Source: Verrucomicrobiota bacterium (GTDB lineage Bacteria; Verrucomicrobiota; Verrucomicrobiae; Limisphaerales; UBA11358). Taken from it: 64,000 nucleotides of DNA. The first letter of the stretch is position 1; every line of letters begins with the position of its first letter. The notes below the pieces were generated by a model. The model had not been told where the DNA came from. It searched no databases and saw nothing but the letters and a program-made list of their open reading frames with translations. Location of the stretch: assembly GCA_014860005.1 (NCBI GenBank), contig JACZKP010000215.1, positions 62,001 to 126,000 of the forward strand. The letters are read 5' to 3'. This document shows positions 34,678 to 43,146 of this stretch, piece after piece. A program made the translations under genes and the position numbers.

Positions 34678-34773
34678 CTCACGGGCTTTCGGTGTGAAGC
34701 GTGGCTAAATCTGCCGTTCGCTGCCCAAGAGCATGCATTTGGCTAAACTGGACTAACGGAATGGAGAAACGGT

Positions 34774-34871
34774 ATCCCGAAGGGATTCTGATCTTTCAGC
34801 CCAGGGTTGCGAGGAACGAGCTACCCTGGGAAAGCTCCACAAAACAAACGCAACCCTGAAAGGGTTGAATC
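34774..34871 (+). repeat. Three-hairpin palindromic repeat, copy 1
   Basis: It contains ATCCCGAAGGGAT (34774-34786), then CCCAGGGT...ACCCTGGG (34800-34830), then AACCCTGAAAGGGTT (34852-34866). The same three hairpins occur in opposite orientation at 35030-35128. Confidence 0.85.
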
Positions 34872-35029
34872 AACGTCCCTCCTCGTCCATCGGCTTCTCG
34901 CAAATCACGTCGGTGCGAGGTTACATCGTGGGACAAGAGCAACATCATCGGAAGATTTCGTTTCACCATGAGTTTCGGCTTTTGCTCCAATGCTACGAAA
35001 TTGAATTCGACGAACGGTATGTGTGGGAT

Positions 35030-35128
35030 TGATTCAACCCTTTCAGGGTTGATGGAATTTGCGATTTGTTGACCCAGGGTAGCTCGTTCCTCGCAACCCT
35101 GGGCTGATTGATTTCATCCCGTTGGGAT
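35030..35128 (-). repeat. Three-hairpin palindromic repeat, copy 2, overlapping a gene end
   Basis: An inverted copy of the 34774 repeat: AACCCTTTCAGGGTT (35036-35050), CCCAGGGT...ACCCTGGG (35073-35103) and ATCCCGTTGGGAT (35116-35128). The stop codon and the last 28 or so residues of the gene at 35043 lie inside it. Between the copies (34872-35029) I see nothing else. Confidence 0.85.
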
Positions 35129-35942
35129 GAGCCAGCGCAGCGTGTCCACGTGCCAGATCCTCGAACGAAATCACCCGAACGTTTGGATTGCTGGCGAGCC
35201 ATTCGGCGGTCGCGTGCAGGATACCGATCATGGCGGCGTCCGGTTTGTCGTCTCTGAAGTATTCCCACCAATGGGTGACGAGCACCGTGAGTTCCTGGCT
35301 CTCGACCTGTTTCTTGACGGATTCCAGCATCGTTGGGTAAGGGCGTTGATACGACAGCAGGCAGCCCGGATGCGTCAGCAGGGTTGTTTGACCAACTTTC
35401 CAATGCGGTCGCTTGCGCATCTTCTTCAACGCGTATTGCGGCCACCAGGCGAAGGGCAACCGACGCAGTTCAAACCATCCGGCCGAAATGACGCGAAACC
35501 TTTTGGCGACTTCGCTCAAACTGACCCGGGAGAACCGGTCATACGGAGCAACAAACGTCTGGGGCGCGCGAAAGCCCGCCGCGGCCAGCGCAGCAGCGCC
35601 TGCATCAAGGCGATTTGCGATATCGGTACGTTGATCAGAACCGAACTCGAACAGCGAATGATCGTAGCCGTGTTGCAGCACGCGGAATCCGGGATTCTCA
35701 CGCAGATAACGGACCAGTTTGGCATTGCTCGCGATTGGAAGCTCAGGCGGCGTGCCGGCGCGTTTCGCGAATAGAAATTTTTCCAGCGCGCCCTCGGGGC
35801 TGATGGTATCGGTGCGCACGTTCGGAATCACCGCGAGGTTCACCGGCAGGTCGCGGTCGAGAAACGGACGATAGAGCTGCTCCAGGCACTCGACCGGCGT
35901 CAGGGCATTCGTGTCGTCGTCACGTAGAATGACGTAATGCAT
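35043..35942 (-). CDS. Polysaccharide-deacetylase-like protein (DUF2334-like)
   Basis: A 299-residue protein beginning MHYVILRDDDTNA, with the metal-binding-type acidic cluster RDDD and the HGYDH motif, as in NodB-fold deacetylases and DUF2334 relatives. Further motifs are TFVAPYDRFS and TVLVTHWWEYF. It may remove acetyl groups from EPS sugars; no signal peptide is present, so a cytoplasmic role is also possible. ATG 35942 overlaps the end of the upstream GT4 gene by 23 bp. The last about 28 residues come from a dispersed hairpin repeat, implying the original end was replaced. Confidence 0.75.
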   Translation of the reverse strand: MHYVILRDDDTNALTPVECLEQLYRPFLDRDLPVNLAVIPNVRTDTISPEGALEKFLFAKRAGTPPELPIASNAKLVRYLRENPGFRVLQHGYDHSLFEFGSDQRTDIANRLDAGAAALAAAGFRAPQTFVAPYDRFSRVSLSEVAKRFRVISAGWFELRRLPFAWWPQYALKKMRKRPHWKVGQTTLLTHPGCLLSYQRPYPTMLESVKKQVESQELTVLVTHWWEYFRDDKPDAAMIGILHATAEWLASNPNVRVISFEDLARGHAALAHPNGMKSISPGLRGTSYPGSTNRKFHQP

Positions 35943-37185
35943 GTTTTGCCTCGATGAGTTCCTCGTAGAGTTGTTTGACCCGGCGCGCGACGGACCTGAC
36001 ATCGTATTCGCCAGTCGCGAGTTGCCGTCCTGATTCCACCAGTCGCGCACGCAAGCCGGGATTCAGCAAGGTCTGGCTGACCGCTTGATGAAAGGCGCGC
36101 GGCTCGGTCAGATCAAAAATCCAGCCGTTTTCACCGTCGCGGACCAAAGCCGAGGCGCCCGAGGTCCGGCTGGAAATGACGGTGGTCCCTGCGGCCCACG
36201 CTTCGAGCAACACCAGACCGAACGTTTCGGAGATGGATGGCAATAACACGGCGCGGGATTCCTGAATCAAACCGATCAACCGCGGATCGCCCTGCGGCAA
36301 ACCGCCCGTGATCAGAACGCGGTCACTGATGCCGAGCTCACGGATCTGACGTTCGAGGCTTTGGCCGTAGGCTTCATTGGTGCAGGCGCCGGCGAGCACG
36401 AGCAGTGCTTGGGGATGATTCCTAAAAATCTGCGGAGCTTGCTCGATCAGCCAGGCCTGGTTCTTTACCGGGTCAAGACGCCCCACGGATAGCAAGACGT
36501 CGCGGTCACGAATTTGCGGATAAGCTTCCCGCGCGGCGGCGCGTTGATCCTGTTGATACATCTCCACAGGAATGCCGTGGGGCTGAATTTCGATCCGTTT
36601 GCCGGGATGCTTCTTCCGCAGGAGTTCGGCTTCGGTGAGATTGCACGTCAGCACCGCGTCCGCGTGTTGGATGAGCCGGCGCGATTGGAGCAACAGTCCA
36701 AAGAGTTTCCCCCACTCGAAACCGCTGTGCGCGGTCTCGTCGAACGTGGTTTTCAAAGCCGGAGAGACATCCAACAATCCACCGTGAATCGAAACGACAA
36801 ACGGCAATCGCCGGCCGCGAGCCACGGCGGACGCGATGCCACCCAACCGGCCCAGCGTGTGCGTGTGGACGAGCGCAACGTCCGGTTCGCGCCACATCGC
36901 GGGAAGCAAATCGAAGGACATCAGATTGCCACCCACGGAAATGCACTGGCGCCGTTCCTGCCGGGAAATTCCCCAGGTCGGCACGCAGATTTTGAAGCGC
37001 TTGATGTCGCCGTTGTTTCCATCGTGTGATTCAGACGGTGCATGACCGTTGCCATTGACCTGCGGGCAATACATCACGGGTGTAACGCCTTGCTGGCGCA
37101 GACCCTCGAAAAGCCGTTGCACGGCGGTTTCCGTTCCGCCCCATTCGGCGGGATCATATTTTCGCAGTAGATGAATCACGCGCAT
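35920..37185 (-). CDS. GT4-family glycosyltransferase
   Basis: ATG 37185 (MRVIHLLRKYDPAEWGGTE) lies 2 bp after the stop of the polymerase-like gene; the open frame extends further up but would overlap it. The GGTE loop, SIHGGLLD, LLSVGRLDPVKNQAWLIEQ, LLPSISETFGLVLLEAWAAG and TTVISSRTSG define a GT4 enzyme of about 421 residues. It likely acts on the EPS repeat unit in the cytoplasm. It is in one operon with the polymerase, methyltransferase and GT2 gene upstream. Confidence 0.9.
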   Translation of the reverse strand: MRVIHLLRKYDPAEWGGTETAVQRLFEGLRQQGVTPVMYCPQVNGNGHAPSESHDGNNGDIKRFKICVPTWGISRQERRQCISVGGNLMSFDLLPAMWREPDVALVHTHTLGRLGGIASAVARGRRLPFVVSIHGGLLDVSPALKTTFDETAHSGFEWGKLFGLLLQSRRLIQHADAVLTCNLTEAELLRKKHPGKRIEIQPHGIPVEMYQQDQRAAAREAYPQIRDRDVLLSVGRLDPVKNQAWLIEQAPQIFRNHPQALLVLAGACTNEAYGQSLERQIRELGISDRVLITGGLPQGDPRLIGLIQESRAVLLPSISETFGLVLLEAWAAGTTVISSRTSGASALVRDGENGWIFDLTEPRAFHQAVSQTLLNPGLRARLVESGRQLATGEYDVRSVARRVKQLYEELIEAKHALRHST

Positions 37186-37187
37186 GG

Positions 37188-38636
37188 CTAGGCTTTCGTG
37201 GGAACGGCTTCGGGAAATTCGTATTCCGGTGCTTCCCGGACGATGAGCGCCTCGACCGCTCGCTTGCGCGCGTGGCGTTTGGCGTAACAGAGGCTGGCCA
37301 GCGTTCCGACCAGGACATTGAACGTCAGAAAAATGTGGGGTTGCCGGAAAGTCCACTCGGTGATGCTGTGCAAAAAGATTCCGCATACGCCGAAGAAAAG
37401 CCCGACGCCCAGCCGGTGCATCGCTTCCGGTTTGCGCCGGAAGAGAAAGCGCAAACCCATCAGGAACCAATGCCCCCAGAGCAGCGTGAACAGAATCAAG
37501 CCCGGCACGCCCAGTTCGCCGACAGTCAGCGCCGCAAGATTGTGGGCGGGCGCGGCCCAGACCATGTTTGCGATGGTTTCGTCCTCCGGTGTGTTGATGT
37601 GAAAATCCCCATAATCGTCGTAGGGCCGGCCCACCATTGCGCCATATTGTTTACTGACCCAGAAGGACCAGTTGTTCAGCCCGACGCCGAAGAACTTGTC
37701 TTCCACGATCACGTTCGCCACGCGCAAGTAATAGCCGCGTCCCTCCTGTTCCTCGTCGAGGTATTCGTCCGCAAACGAGGCTTCGGCGTAACGCGCCTTC
37801 AGGCTGTCCCAATTCTTGTACAACATTCCGGCGAACGCCAGCCCGACAAGCGCGGTGGCAAAAATCTTTTGGGGCGTGAGTCGCAAGTTCACGCAGAACG
37901 CCGTCGCCCCCAGCATGACCAGCGCGAAAATGGGAATGCCGGCGCGCGAAATCGTCAGCACGCTGCACAACGCCGCCGCGCCGATGGCGACAATCGAAAA
38001 CATCCGGAGCAGTTTGGGCAGTGATGAAGTGGCGGCCGCAACGAATACGGGGGCCACCAGGCAGATATACATGGAAAGACTGTTCTCGTGCTCCAGCGTG
38101 CCCGGCACGCGATAAATCCCGCCGATCAACTTCTGTTTGAGTCCCCACGCGCCCTCCAGGCAGACGGCGCAGCCCAACGCGAACACGAGAATTCCAAGCT
38201 CCCGCTGGCTGCGAACATAAAATGCCGCCGCCAGAAAGAAGAAGAATCCGCGGACCATTTTGGAAAGCTCGAACACCCCGTACATTTTTGGGTCCGAGAA
38301 CATCACCGAAAAGCACGCGTAGAAAAAGAACACGAGCATCAATCCAAAACTGGCCGGCCAGTAGAAACGCGAGTTTCCCGGACGGGGAAGGAGAAACGAA
38401 CTCACGAAGACGCTGATCGCGAGGATGTCCACGAGGGAGAACTCGATTCCGCGCGAGGTGCCGCGATACCAGTACTGGCTGAGAAAATTCACGTCAATCC
38501 GGTCCGTGATCACGGTCCCCGTGACCATCAAGAAGAACGCCACGTCGCGCGCGCGTTTCGAAAAGGTCGCAATCAGGACTCCCGTGGGAATGGCAACCAG
38601 CAGCAGCGCCAGTGCAATGAGGTCCTTGGTTTCCAT
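37188..38636 (-). CDS. O-antigen polymerase/ligase-like membrane protein (Wzy/WaaL type)
   Basis: A 482-residue integral membrane protein with about ten to twelve hydrophobic segments, from LIALALLLVAIPTGVLIATF to FLTFNVLVGTLASL. A large periplasmic loop (about 290-375) contains FGVGLNNWSFWVSKQYG and PAHNLAALTVGELG, the HN-x-E-G type motif of O-antigen ligases and Wzy polymerases. It is the natural candidate for EPS polymerase in a Wzx/Wzy pathway. A flippase is not present in the window. It lies 2 bp before the GT4 start and 27 bp after the methyltransferase. Confidence 0.88.
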   Translation of the reverse strand: METKDLIALALLLVAIPTGVLIATFSKRARDVAFFLMVTGTVITDRIDVNFLSQYWYRGTSRGIEFSLVDILAISVFVSSFLLPRPGNSRFYWPASFGLMLVFFFYACFSVMFSDPKMYGVFELSKMVRGFFFFLAAAFYVRSQRELGILVFALGCAVCLEGAWGLKQKLIGGIYRVPGTLEHENSLSMYICLVAPVFVAAATSSLPKLLRMFSIVAIGAAALCSVLTISRAGIPIFALVMLGATAFCVNLRLTPQKIFATALVGLAFAGMLYKNWDSLKARYAEASFADEYLDEEQEGRGYYLRVANVIVEDKFFGVGLNNWSFWVSKQYGAMVGRPYDDYGDFHINTPEDETIANMVWAAPAHNLAALTVGELGVPGLILFTLLWGHWFLMGLRFLFRRKPEAMHRLGVGLFFGVCGIFLHSITEWTFRQPHIFLTFNVLVGTLASLCYAKRHARKRAVEALIVREAPEYEFPEAVPTKA

Positions 38637-38663
38637 CGTTGCGCCGGCCTCCCCCTTGGCGAA

Positions 38664-39323
38664 TCAGCGCTTCCGCGCCGTGAGTAGGATGTTGGTGGCG
38701 ACGAACAAATCACGCAGCGGTTTGTTCATGCCGCACGTGGTTGTCTTGATCTCAACGAACCCCGCGGATTCGGCGAGTTGCGACAGGGTCTTGCGCGTGA
38801 AGAAACGAATGTGCGGATTGCCCGGCGCAAAATGCTCATCCCATCGGAACAGCGCGATCAGCACGTCTTTGAACACGCCATGATAAGGCACCGTTACGAG
38901 CAGCCGTCCGCCGGGCGCGAGCACTCGCTGCATTTCGCGCACCGCGAAGCCGGGATCGAACAGATGCTCGAGCACTTCGGAACACCAGATCGCGTCGAAG
39001 GCCGAGTTCGCAAACGGAAACGGCTGGGCGACGTCGTGTTGCAGAAACTTGATTTCCGGATGAGCGCGGGCGTTCCGTTCGATCTGCGACGCTGAAATGT
39101 CCACCGCCGTCACGCGCGAGGAATGTTCGGCCAGATTCCGGGTGAAGGAGCCATCGCCGCAGCCCACTTCGAGAATGGCCGCGTCGCTTGCAATATCCCG
39201 CAGTTGGGAGCGCATCCAATTCCGCAAATTCGTGGCGTAGCCCTGATTGTCGCCGGAATACTGGTCGTGCCCGGTCGTCCAATACTTCTCGTAGTAATCT
39301 TTTTGCTGTTGAATGGCGTTCAT
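38664..39323 (-). CDS. Class I SAM-dependent methyltransferase
   Basis: A 219-residue enzyme. The start is ATG 39323 (MNAIQQQKDYYEKYW), overlapping the stop of the GT2 gene by ATGA; longer frames upstream overlap that gene. SAM motif I is AAILEVGCGDGSFTRNLA, with VTAVDISASQIERN, AFDAIWCSEVLEHL and LAPGGRLLVTVPYHG following, typical of Methyltransf_11/23 proteins. In this setting it likely methylates an EPS sugar or a precursor. Substrate unknown. Confidence 0.88.
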   Translation of the reverse strand: MNAIQQQKDYYEKYWTTGHDQYSGDNQGYATNLRNWMRSQLRDIASDAAILEVGCGDGSFTRNLAEHSSRVTAVDISASQIERNARAHPEIKFLQHDVAQPFPFANSAFDAIWCSEVLEHLFDPGFAVREMQRVLAPGGRLLVTVPYHGVFKDVLIALFRWDEHFAPGNPHIRFFTRKTLSQLAESAGFVEIKTTTCGMNKPLRDLFVATNILLTARKR

Positions 39324-40480
39324 GAGGTTTGAATGGTTTGAGCGAGGCCGGGTTTGTCGGCGGCCAGGTTGCGGATATTTTCGCGGGCGGCCTTGGGCCA
39401 GAAGTGCATTTTGCCGCGTTTGAAATGCCGATGGGCTTGGGCGCAGGCGAGCATGGTCATCGCGAAGCCCACCAGCGTCGCCGGCAGATGGGTCAGGCGT
39501 TTCAGCCCGCGCATCCGCCACCAGCGTTTGAAGCGGAAGCTTAATGCGTTGGGAAACAATCGCCAGAAATACTGGACTCGCTGAAGGTGCTCACCCACCA
39601 GCCGCGCGACCCACTCGGGATTCGCCTCCTCTTTGCGCCGCAGCGTGTCGGCGAGATTGGTTCTTTGTTTTCGCGGCAGCGTTTTCAAATATTCCACCAA
39701 CACATGGACAATGGTCTGCCCGATCATCTGCCGTTTCTGGTTTTTCAAAAGTTCGCCGGTGGAGGTGTAGGCTTCGTAAACGTGCGAAGCATTTTCGGCA
39801 ACCACGATTCGGCCCGGGTTGAGTTGGTTGAAAAAGAAATCAGTGCAGACAATCGCCTTGATGAAACCGTCGTCAATGCCGAGTTCCTTCGGCAGATAAA
39901 GCCGGCGGGCGACTTCAGCCCGGATGCAATAAAGCTGGCCGGTCATCTGCCCTTGAGTCGCGCCGTTCATCTCGGAGGTGGCCAGCGAGATGCGATCGCG
40001 CCAGGACTTCTGCGGCTTGAGCGACACGTCCTTGATGGGCTGGTCACTGGCGATCTGGGCTTCGGAATTATCCAGCAACGCTCGATACATGTTGAACAAC
40101 GTCTCGCGGCGATTGAAAAGAATGTCCGAGTCCATCAGAAACAGAAACTCCGCTTCCGGACACGACAGACCATGGACAAACGCGTTCCAGGTGTGATTGC
40201 GTCCGGCCTCACGCATGTCCCGGACGCTGGCGGCAAAGGCATTGGCGAACGGGTGTGACTTCGCCTGCTCCGCGAAAACCGCGGCGGCGATTTCCGCCGT
40301 GCGATCCGTGCAGCCATTGGGAATGCAAAGCACTTCGCAACCTTCGCCGCGGGCGCTAAGTTCCTGAAACAACGATTGCCCAAAGAGCGATTCCAGCGTG
40401 CGGCGGATCATTGCTTCCTCGTTCCACGCCCGGACGGCGATGGAAATTCGCGGCGGCTTGATTTGGGCGTTATTCGTCAT
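39320..40480 (-). CDS. GT2-family glycosyltransferase
   Basis: I place the start at ATG 40480 (MTNNAQIKPPRISIAVRAWNE), which puts the dyad motif 60 bp upstream, as in other units; the frame stays open to 40639 but would swallow the motif and enter the divergent gene. GT-A features are SIAVRAWNEEAMIRRTLESL, IPNGCTDRTAE and the DxD-like FLFLMDSDILFN. A hydrophobic C-terminal region (LVGFAMTMLACAQ) suggests membrane association. It is the first gene of the minus-strand EPS operon and is coupled to the methyltransferase. Confidence 0.87.
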   Translation of the reverse strand: MTNNAQIKPPRISIAVRAWNEEAMIRRTLESLFGQSLFQELSARGEGCEVLCIPNGCTDRTAEIAAAVFAEQAKSHPFANAFAASVRDMREAGRNHTWNAFVHGLSCPEAEFLFLMDSDILFNRRETLFNMYRALLDNSEAQIASDQPIKDVSLKPQKSWRDRISLATSEMNGATQGQMTGQLYCIRAEVARRLYLPKELGIDDGFIKAIVCTDFFFNQLNPGRIVVAENASHVYEAYTSTGELLKNQKRQMIGQTIVHVLVEYLKTLPRKQRTNLADTLRRKEEANPEWVARLVGEHLQRVQYFWRLFPNALSFRFKRWWRMRGLKRLTHLPATLVGFAMTMLACAQAHRHFKRGKMHFWPKAARENIRNLAADKPGLAQTIQTS

Positions 40481-40539
40481 CGTATTTGCGGAATTGATTT
40501 CCAACGTCAGTCTAGGCTTGTGGCAGCCCTTCGCTAAGT

Positions 40540-40574
40540 AGGTGAAAACCTCCCGGGCGACGGGTGAAAGACCC
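40540..40574. promoter_or_regulatory. Two dyad motifs between divergent GT2 operons
   Basis: AGGTGAAAACCT (40540-40551) and GGGTGAAAGACCC (40562-40574), 22 bp apart start to start. For the plus gene at 40614 they lie at 63 and 40 bp; for the minus gene at 40480 at 60 and 82 bp. This matches the two-copy layout at 6977-7011 and 24451-24484. Confidence 0.72.
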
Positions 40575-40613
40575 CATGCCGTCCAGCGCACAAATGACGT
40601 AACCTGAACGTGA

Positions 40614-41543
40614 ATGAGCAATCCGTCCGTCAGCATCATCTTGCGGTCTTACAACGAAGCGTGGGCGTTGCGCGAAACGTTGCCGGCGCTCGCGGCCCAA
40701 AACTACAAACCGTGGGAACTCATCGTGATTGATTCCGGCTCGACGGACGGCTCGGTGGAGTTGCTTCGACAATTTCAGCCGCAGCATCTGATTCAAATTT
40801 CACCCAGCGAATACAACCCGTCGCGGGTGATGAACCAGGGAATGGAACTCGCGGCATCTGACTTCGGAATTTTCCTGAACGCCGACGCCACGCCGCAGGG
40901 GCCGGACTGGCTGAGTCCGCTCGCGAACGCGCTGCTCGATCCAAAAGTCGCTGCGGTTTTCGGTCAGCAGATTCCGCGTCCCGATTGCCGGGCGGTTTTC
41001 GCCCACGACTATCAACGCTGCTTCGGCCCTGATCGGGAATCCGTGAAGTGGGAACATTTTTTCAGCATGGCGAGCAGTGGCATTCGCAAAGACATCTGGG
41101 CGAAGCGCGGTTTCAACGAGCGGATGCAATACTCCGAGGACGACGAATACACGCGCTGGTGCCGGGCGCAGGGATATCGGGTGGTTTACGTTCCAGACTC
41201 GGTGGCCATGCACTCGCACAATTACTCTCCCACGCAGGCCTGGAAACGAAGCTACGGCGAAGGCCGCGCGCGGGCAGCGGTGTGGAAAAATCGAATCGCA
41301 AAGCCAACCTGGGGACGAAATGTTTTTCTTGGTTGGATGAACGATGCCAGGCGGGACTTGCGGTTTTGCGCGCGCACACGGCGGTTGAACGAGTGGCCGC
41401 ACGCATTGCGAATCCGCTGGCAACAACGGTGCGGCGCACTGGCGGGCTTTCGCAGCGGTTGGACGGCTTATCGCCAACCGGAGAAAAGTTCAGCCGTGAA
41501 TCCGCCGACCTGGGCCGTAGGAGACGACGTGAGGAGTCTCTAA
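40614..41543 (+). CDS. GT2-family glycosyltransferase (rhamnosyltransferase-like)
   Basis: A 309-residue GT-A enzyme with SVSIILRSYNEAWALRETL, VIDSGSTDGSVELL, FLNADATPQGPDWL (the DxD position reads NAD) and the catalytic-base region YSEDDEYTRWCRAQGYRVVY. The sequence resembles rhamnosyl- and related transferases of EPS clusters. It is the first plus-strand gene after the divergent regulatory region; the gene at 41625 follows after 81 bp. Donor not determinable. Confidence 0.88.
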   Translation: MSNPSVSIILRSYNEAWALRETLPALAAQNYKPWELIVIDSGSTDGSVELLRQFQPQHLIQISPSEYNPSRVMNQGMELAASDFGIFLNADATPQGPDWLSPLANALLDPKVAAVFGQQIPRPDCRAVFAHDYQRCFGPDRESVKWEHFFSMASSGIRKDIWAKRGFNERMQYSEDDEYTRWCRAQGYRVVYVPDSVAMHSHNYSPTQAWKRSYGEGRARAAVWKNRIAKPTWGRNVFLGWMNDARRDLRFCARTRRLNEWPHALRIRWQQRCGALAGFRSGWTAYRQPEKSSAVNPPTWAVGDDVRSL

Positions 41544-41624
41544 ATGAATCTGTGTTCCCAAAGAAATGTGAGCCTCATCACCTCGTCACCTACAAAAATG
41601 GATTCTTAGAACGCGCTACCAAAT

Positions 41625-42887
41625 ATGAACGCCAACCTTGCGACTGGTAGCGCAGGTTTCCAACCTGCGGTATCGCGGATTTCCAATCCGCTGCCGTCTG
41701 AAACCGGCGGCACGTCCGAGTACTCTGGTGGCTGCACCGTTCCGACGCGCGCCGGTCGCTTCACGTTGAACGGCAGCGACGCGTTGGAACAGCATCTCGC
41801 TAGCGTCTGCAAAAAAGTTCATGCTGGCATTGGTCGCATCATCCCGAAGCAGAGACTGGAAGGGTTGGTGCTCGGTGGTGGCTATGGGCGAGGCGAGGGC
41901 GGGGTTCTGAAAACGCCCGCCGGAGATCAGCCTTACAACGATTTGGAGTTTTACGTTCTGGTTCGCCGCCTTTTGTGGTTGAACGAACGGCGTTACGCAA
42001 AATCCCTGCACCAATTGGCGGAGGAGCTTTCGTCGGTCGCGGGCGTTGAGTTGGAGTTCAAAATCACCTCGGTCGCCAAGCTTCGCCGCAGTCCGCAGAA
42101 TCTGTTTTATCACGATTTGATCATGGGTCATCAGTGGTTGCTGGGTGATGAACGTCTCTTCGCCGGTTGTGACCATCATCGTGATGCCGAAACCATCCCT
42201 TTGTCGGAAGCGACCCGGCTGCTGATGAACCGTTGTTCGGGCCTGCTCTTTGCGCGCGACAAACTGGAGCACGAGCGCTTTTCGTCCGACGACGCCGATT
42301 TCGTGGGCCGGAACATTGCCAAGACCGAACTGGCGCTCGGCGACGCGGTGTTGATTGCCTTCGGCAAGTATCATTGGAGCTGCCGGGAGCGCGGCCAAAG
42401 GTTGAGTGATCTTGCCACATCAGAGAATTTGCCGTGGCTCGAGGAAGTGCGCCAGCACCACACGGGGGGGGTTGAATTCAAACTCCAGCCGCATCAGTCA
42501 TCGCTTTCGCGCGCTGAGCTTCAAAAGCAATTTCGCGAAGTCAGTTCGCTGGCCTTGGGAGTCTTCCTTTGGCTGGAAAATCGCCGGCTCGATTACTACT
42601 TTCGGTCCGCTGCTGATTACGCGTCGAGCCGCATCAATAAGTGGCCCGATACCAACGGCTGGCGGAACCGGCTGGCGAACTTAAGAGTATTCGGTCCGCG
42701 CGCGCTCCTGATTCCGCGCCCGAGCCGCCATCCTCGGGAGCGGATTCTGAATGCGCTCGTGCTCCTGCTGTGGATGCGCACCCAGACGTCCCCCGCACTA
42801 ACCCGGAAAGTTCGGCGTGAGTTGCTGTCTTCGGAACCGACCGCGATGATTCCGGCTTACCGGAAGCGCTGGAGCCGCGCATGTTGA
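41625..42887 (+). CDS. Nucleotidyltransferase-like protein of unknown role
   Basis: A 420-residue protein. LGGGYGRGEGG (83-93) followed by NDLEFYVLV (Asp106, Glu108) resembles the GG/GS...DxD/E core of pol-beta-type nucleotidyltransferases. The rest is mostly helical with no further motif. ATG 41625 is the first start; the first about 40 residues encode a two-hairpin dispersed repeat (41652-41691), so the ancestral start may lie further in, for example TTG 41766. It may modify a sugar or lipid in EPS synthesis, or belong to a separate function; the evidence is only position and one motif. Confidence 0.6.
   Translation: MNANLATGSAGFQPAVSRISNPLPSETGGTSEYSGGCTVPTRAGRFTLNGSDALEQHLASVCKKVHAGIGRIIPKQRLEGLVLGGGYGRGEGGVLKTPAGDQPYNDLEFYVLVRRLLWLNERRYAKSLHQLAEELSSVAGVELEFKITSVAKLRRSPQNLFYHDLIMGHQWLLGDERLFAGCDHHRDAETIPLSEATRLLMNRCSGLLFARDKLEHERFSSDDADFVGRNIAKTELALGDAVLIAFGKYHWSCRERGQRLSDLATSENLPWLEEVRQHHTGGVEFKLQPHQSSLSRAELQKQFREVSSLALGVFLWLENRRLDYYFRSAADYASSRINKWPDTNGWRNRLANLRVFGPRALLIPRPSRHPRERILNALVLLLWMRTQTSPALTRKVRRELLSSEPTAMIPAYRKRWSRAC
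41652..41691. repeat. Two-hairpin repeat at the start of the nucleotidyltransferase-like gene
   Basis: GCAGGTTTCCAACCTGC (41652-41668) and GCGGATTTCCAATCCGC (41675-41691), separated by GGTATC. The same paired-hairpin unit occurs twice at 54226-54349, inside another gene. Confidence 0.8.
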
Positions 42888-43146
42888 ACGGCCAGCGAGA
42901 GGCATAGAAAGGTACGACTGGAAGTGGTGGTCACGATTTTTGCTGGAGCGCGGCTGTGTCGTCTCGACCAGCCGCAGCGTGTGGAAGTGGGAAGGTTTCG
43001 GATCAGTCAAGACCATGCGTGTATTCGGAGGCACTGCGGCTGGGCTTCGCCACCGCCGCGCTCCGGAGGCAAGAGTCCGCTATTCAGTTCGCACCCAGGC
43101 ACAGACGGTCGCGATGAAAACGATTAAGAGCACTTCAGACGGCAAC
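42888..43146. other. Gap without a recognised gene
   Basis: This 259-bp stretch leads into the FG-GAP gene. The open frame there extends back to 42940, but it lacks a signal peptide until the ATG at 43147, so I treat this DNA as untranslated leader. No repeat, motif or terminator is recognised. Confidence 0.4.

Noticed and set aside
39324..39521. Longer start for the methyltransferase at 38664
   Set aside because: It would overlap the GT2 gene heavily; ATG 39323 gives the usual coupling and a normal N-terminus.
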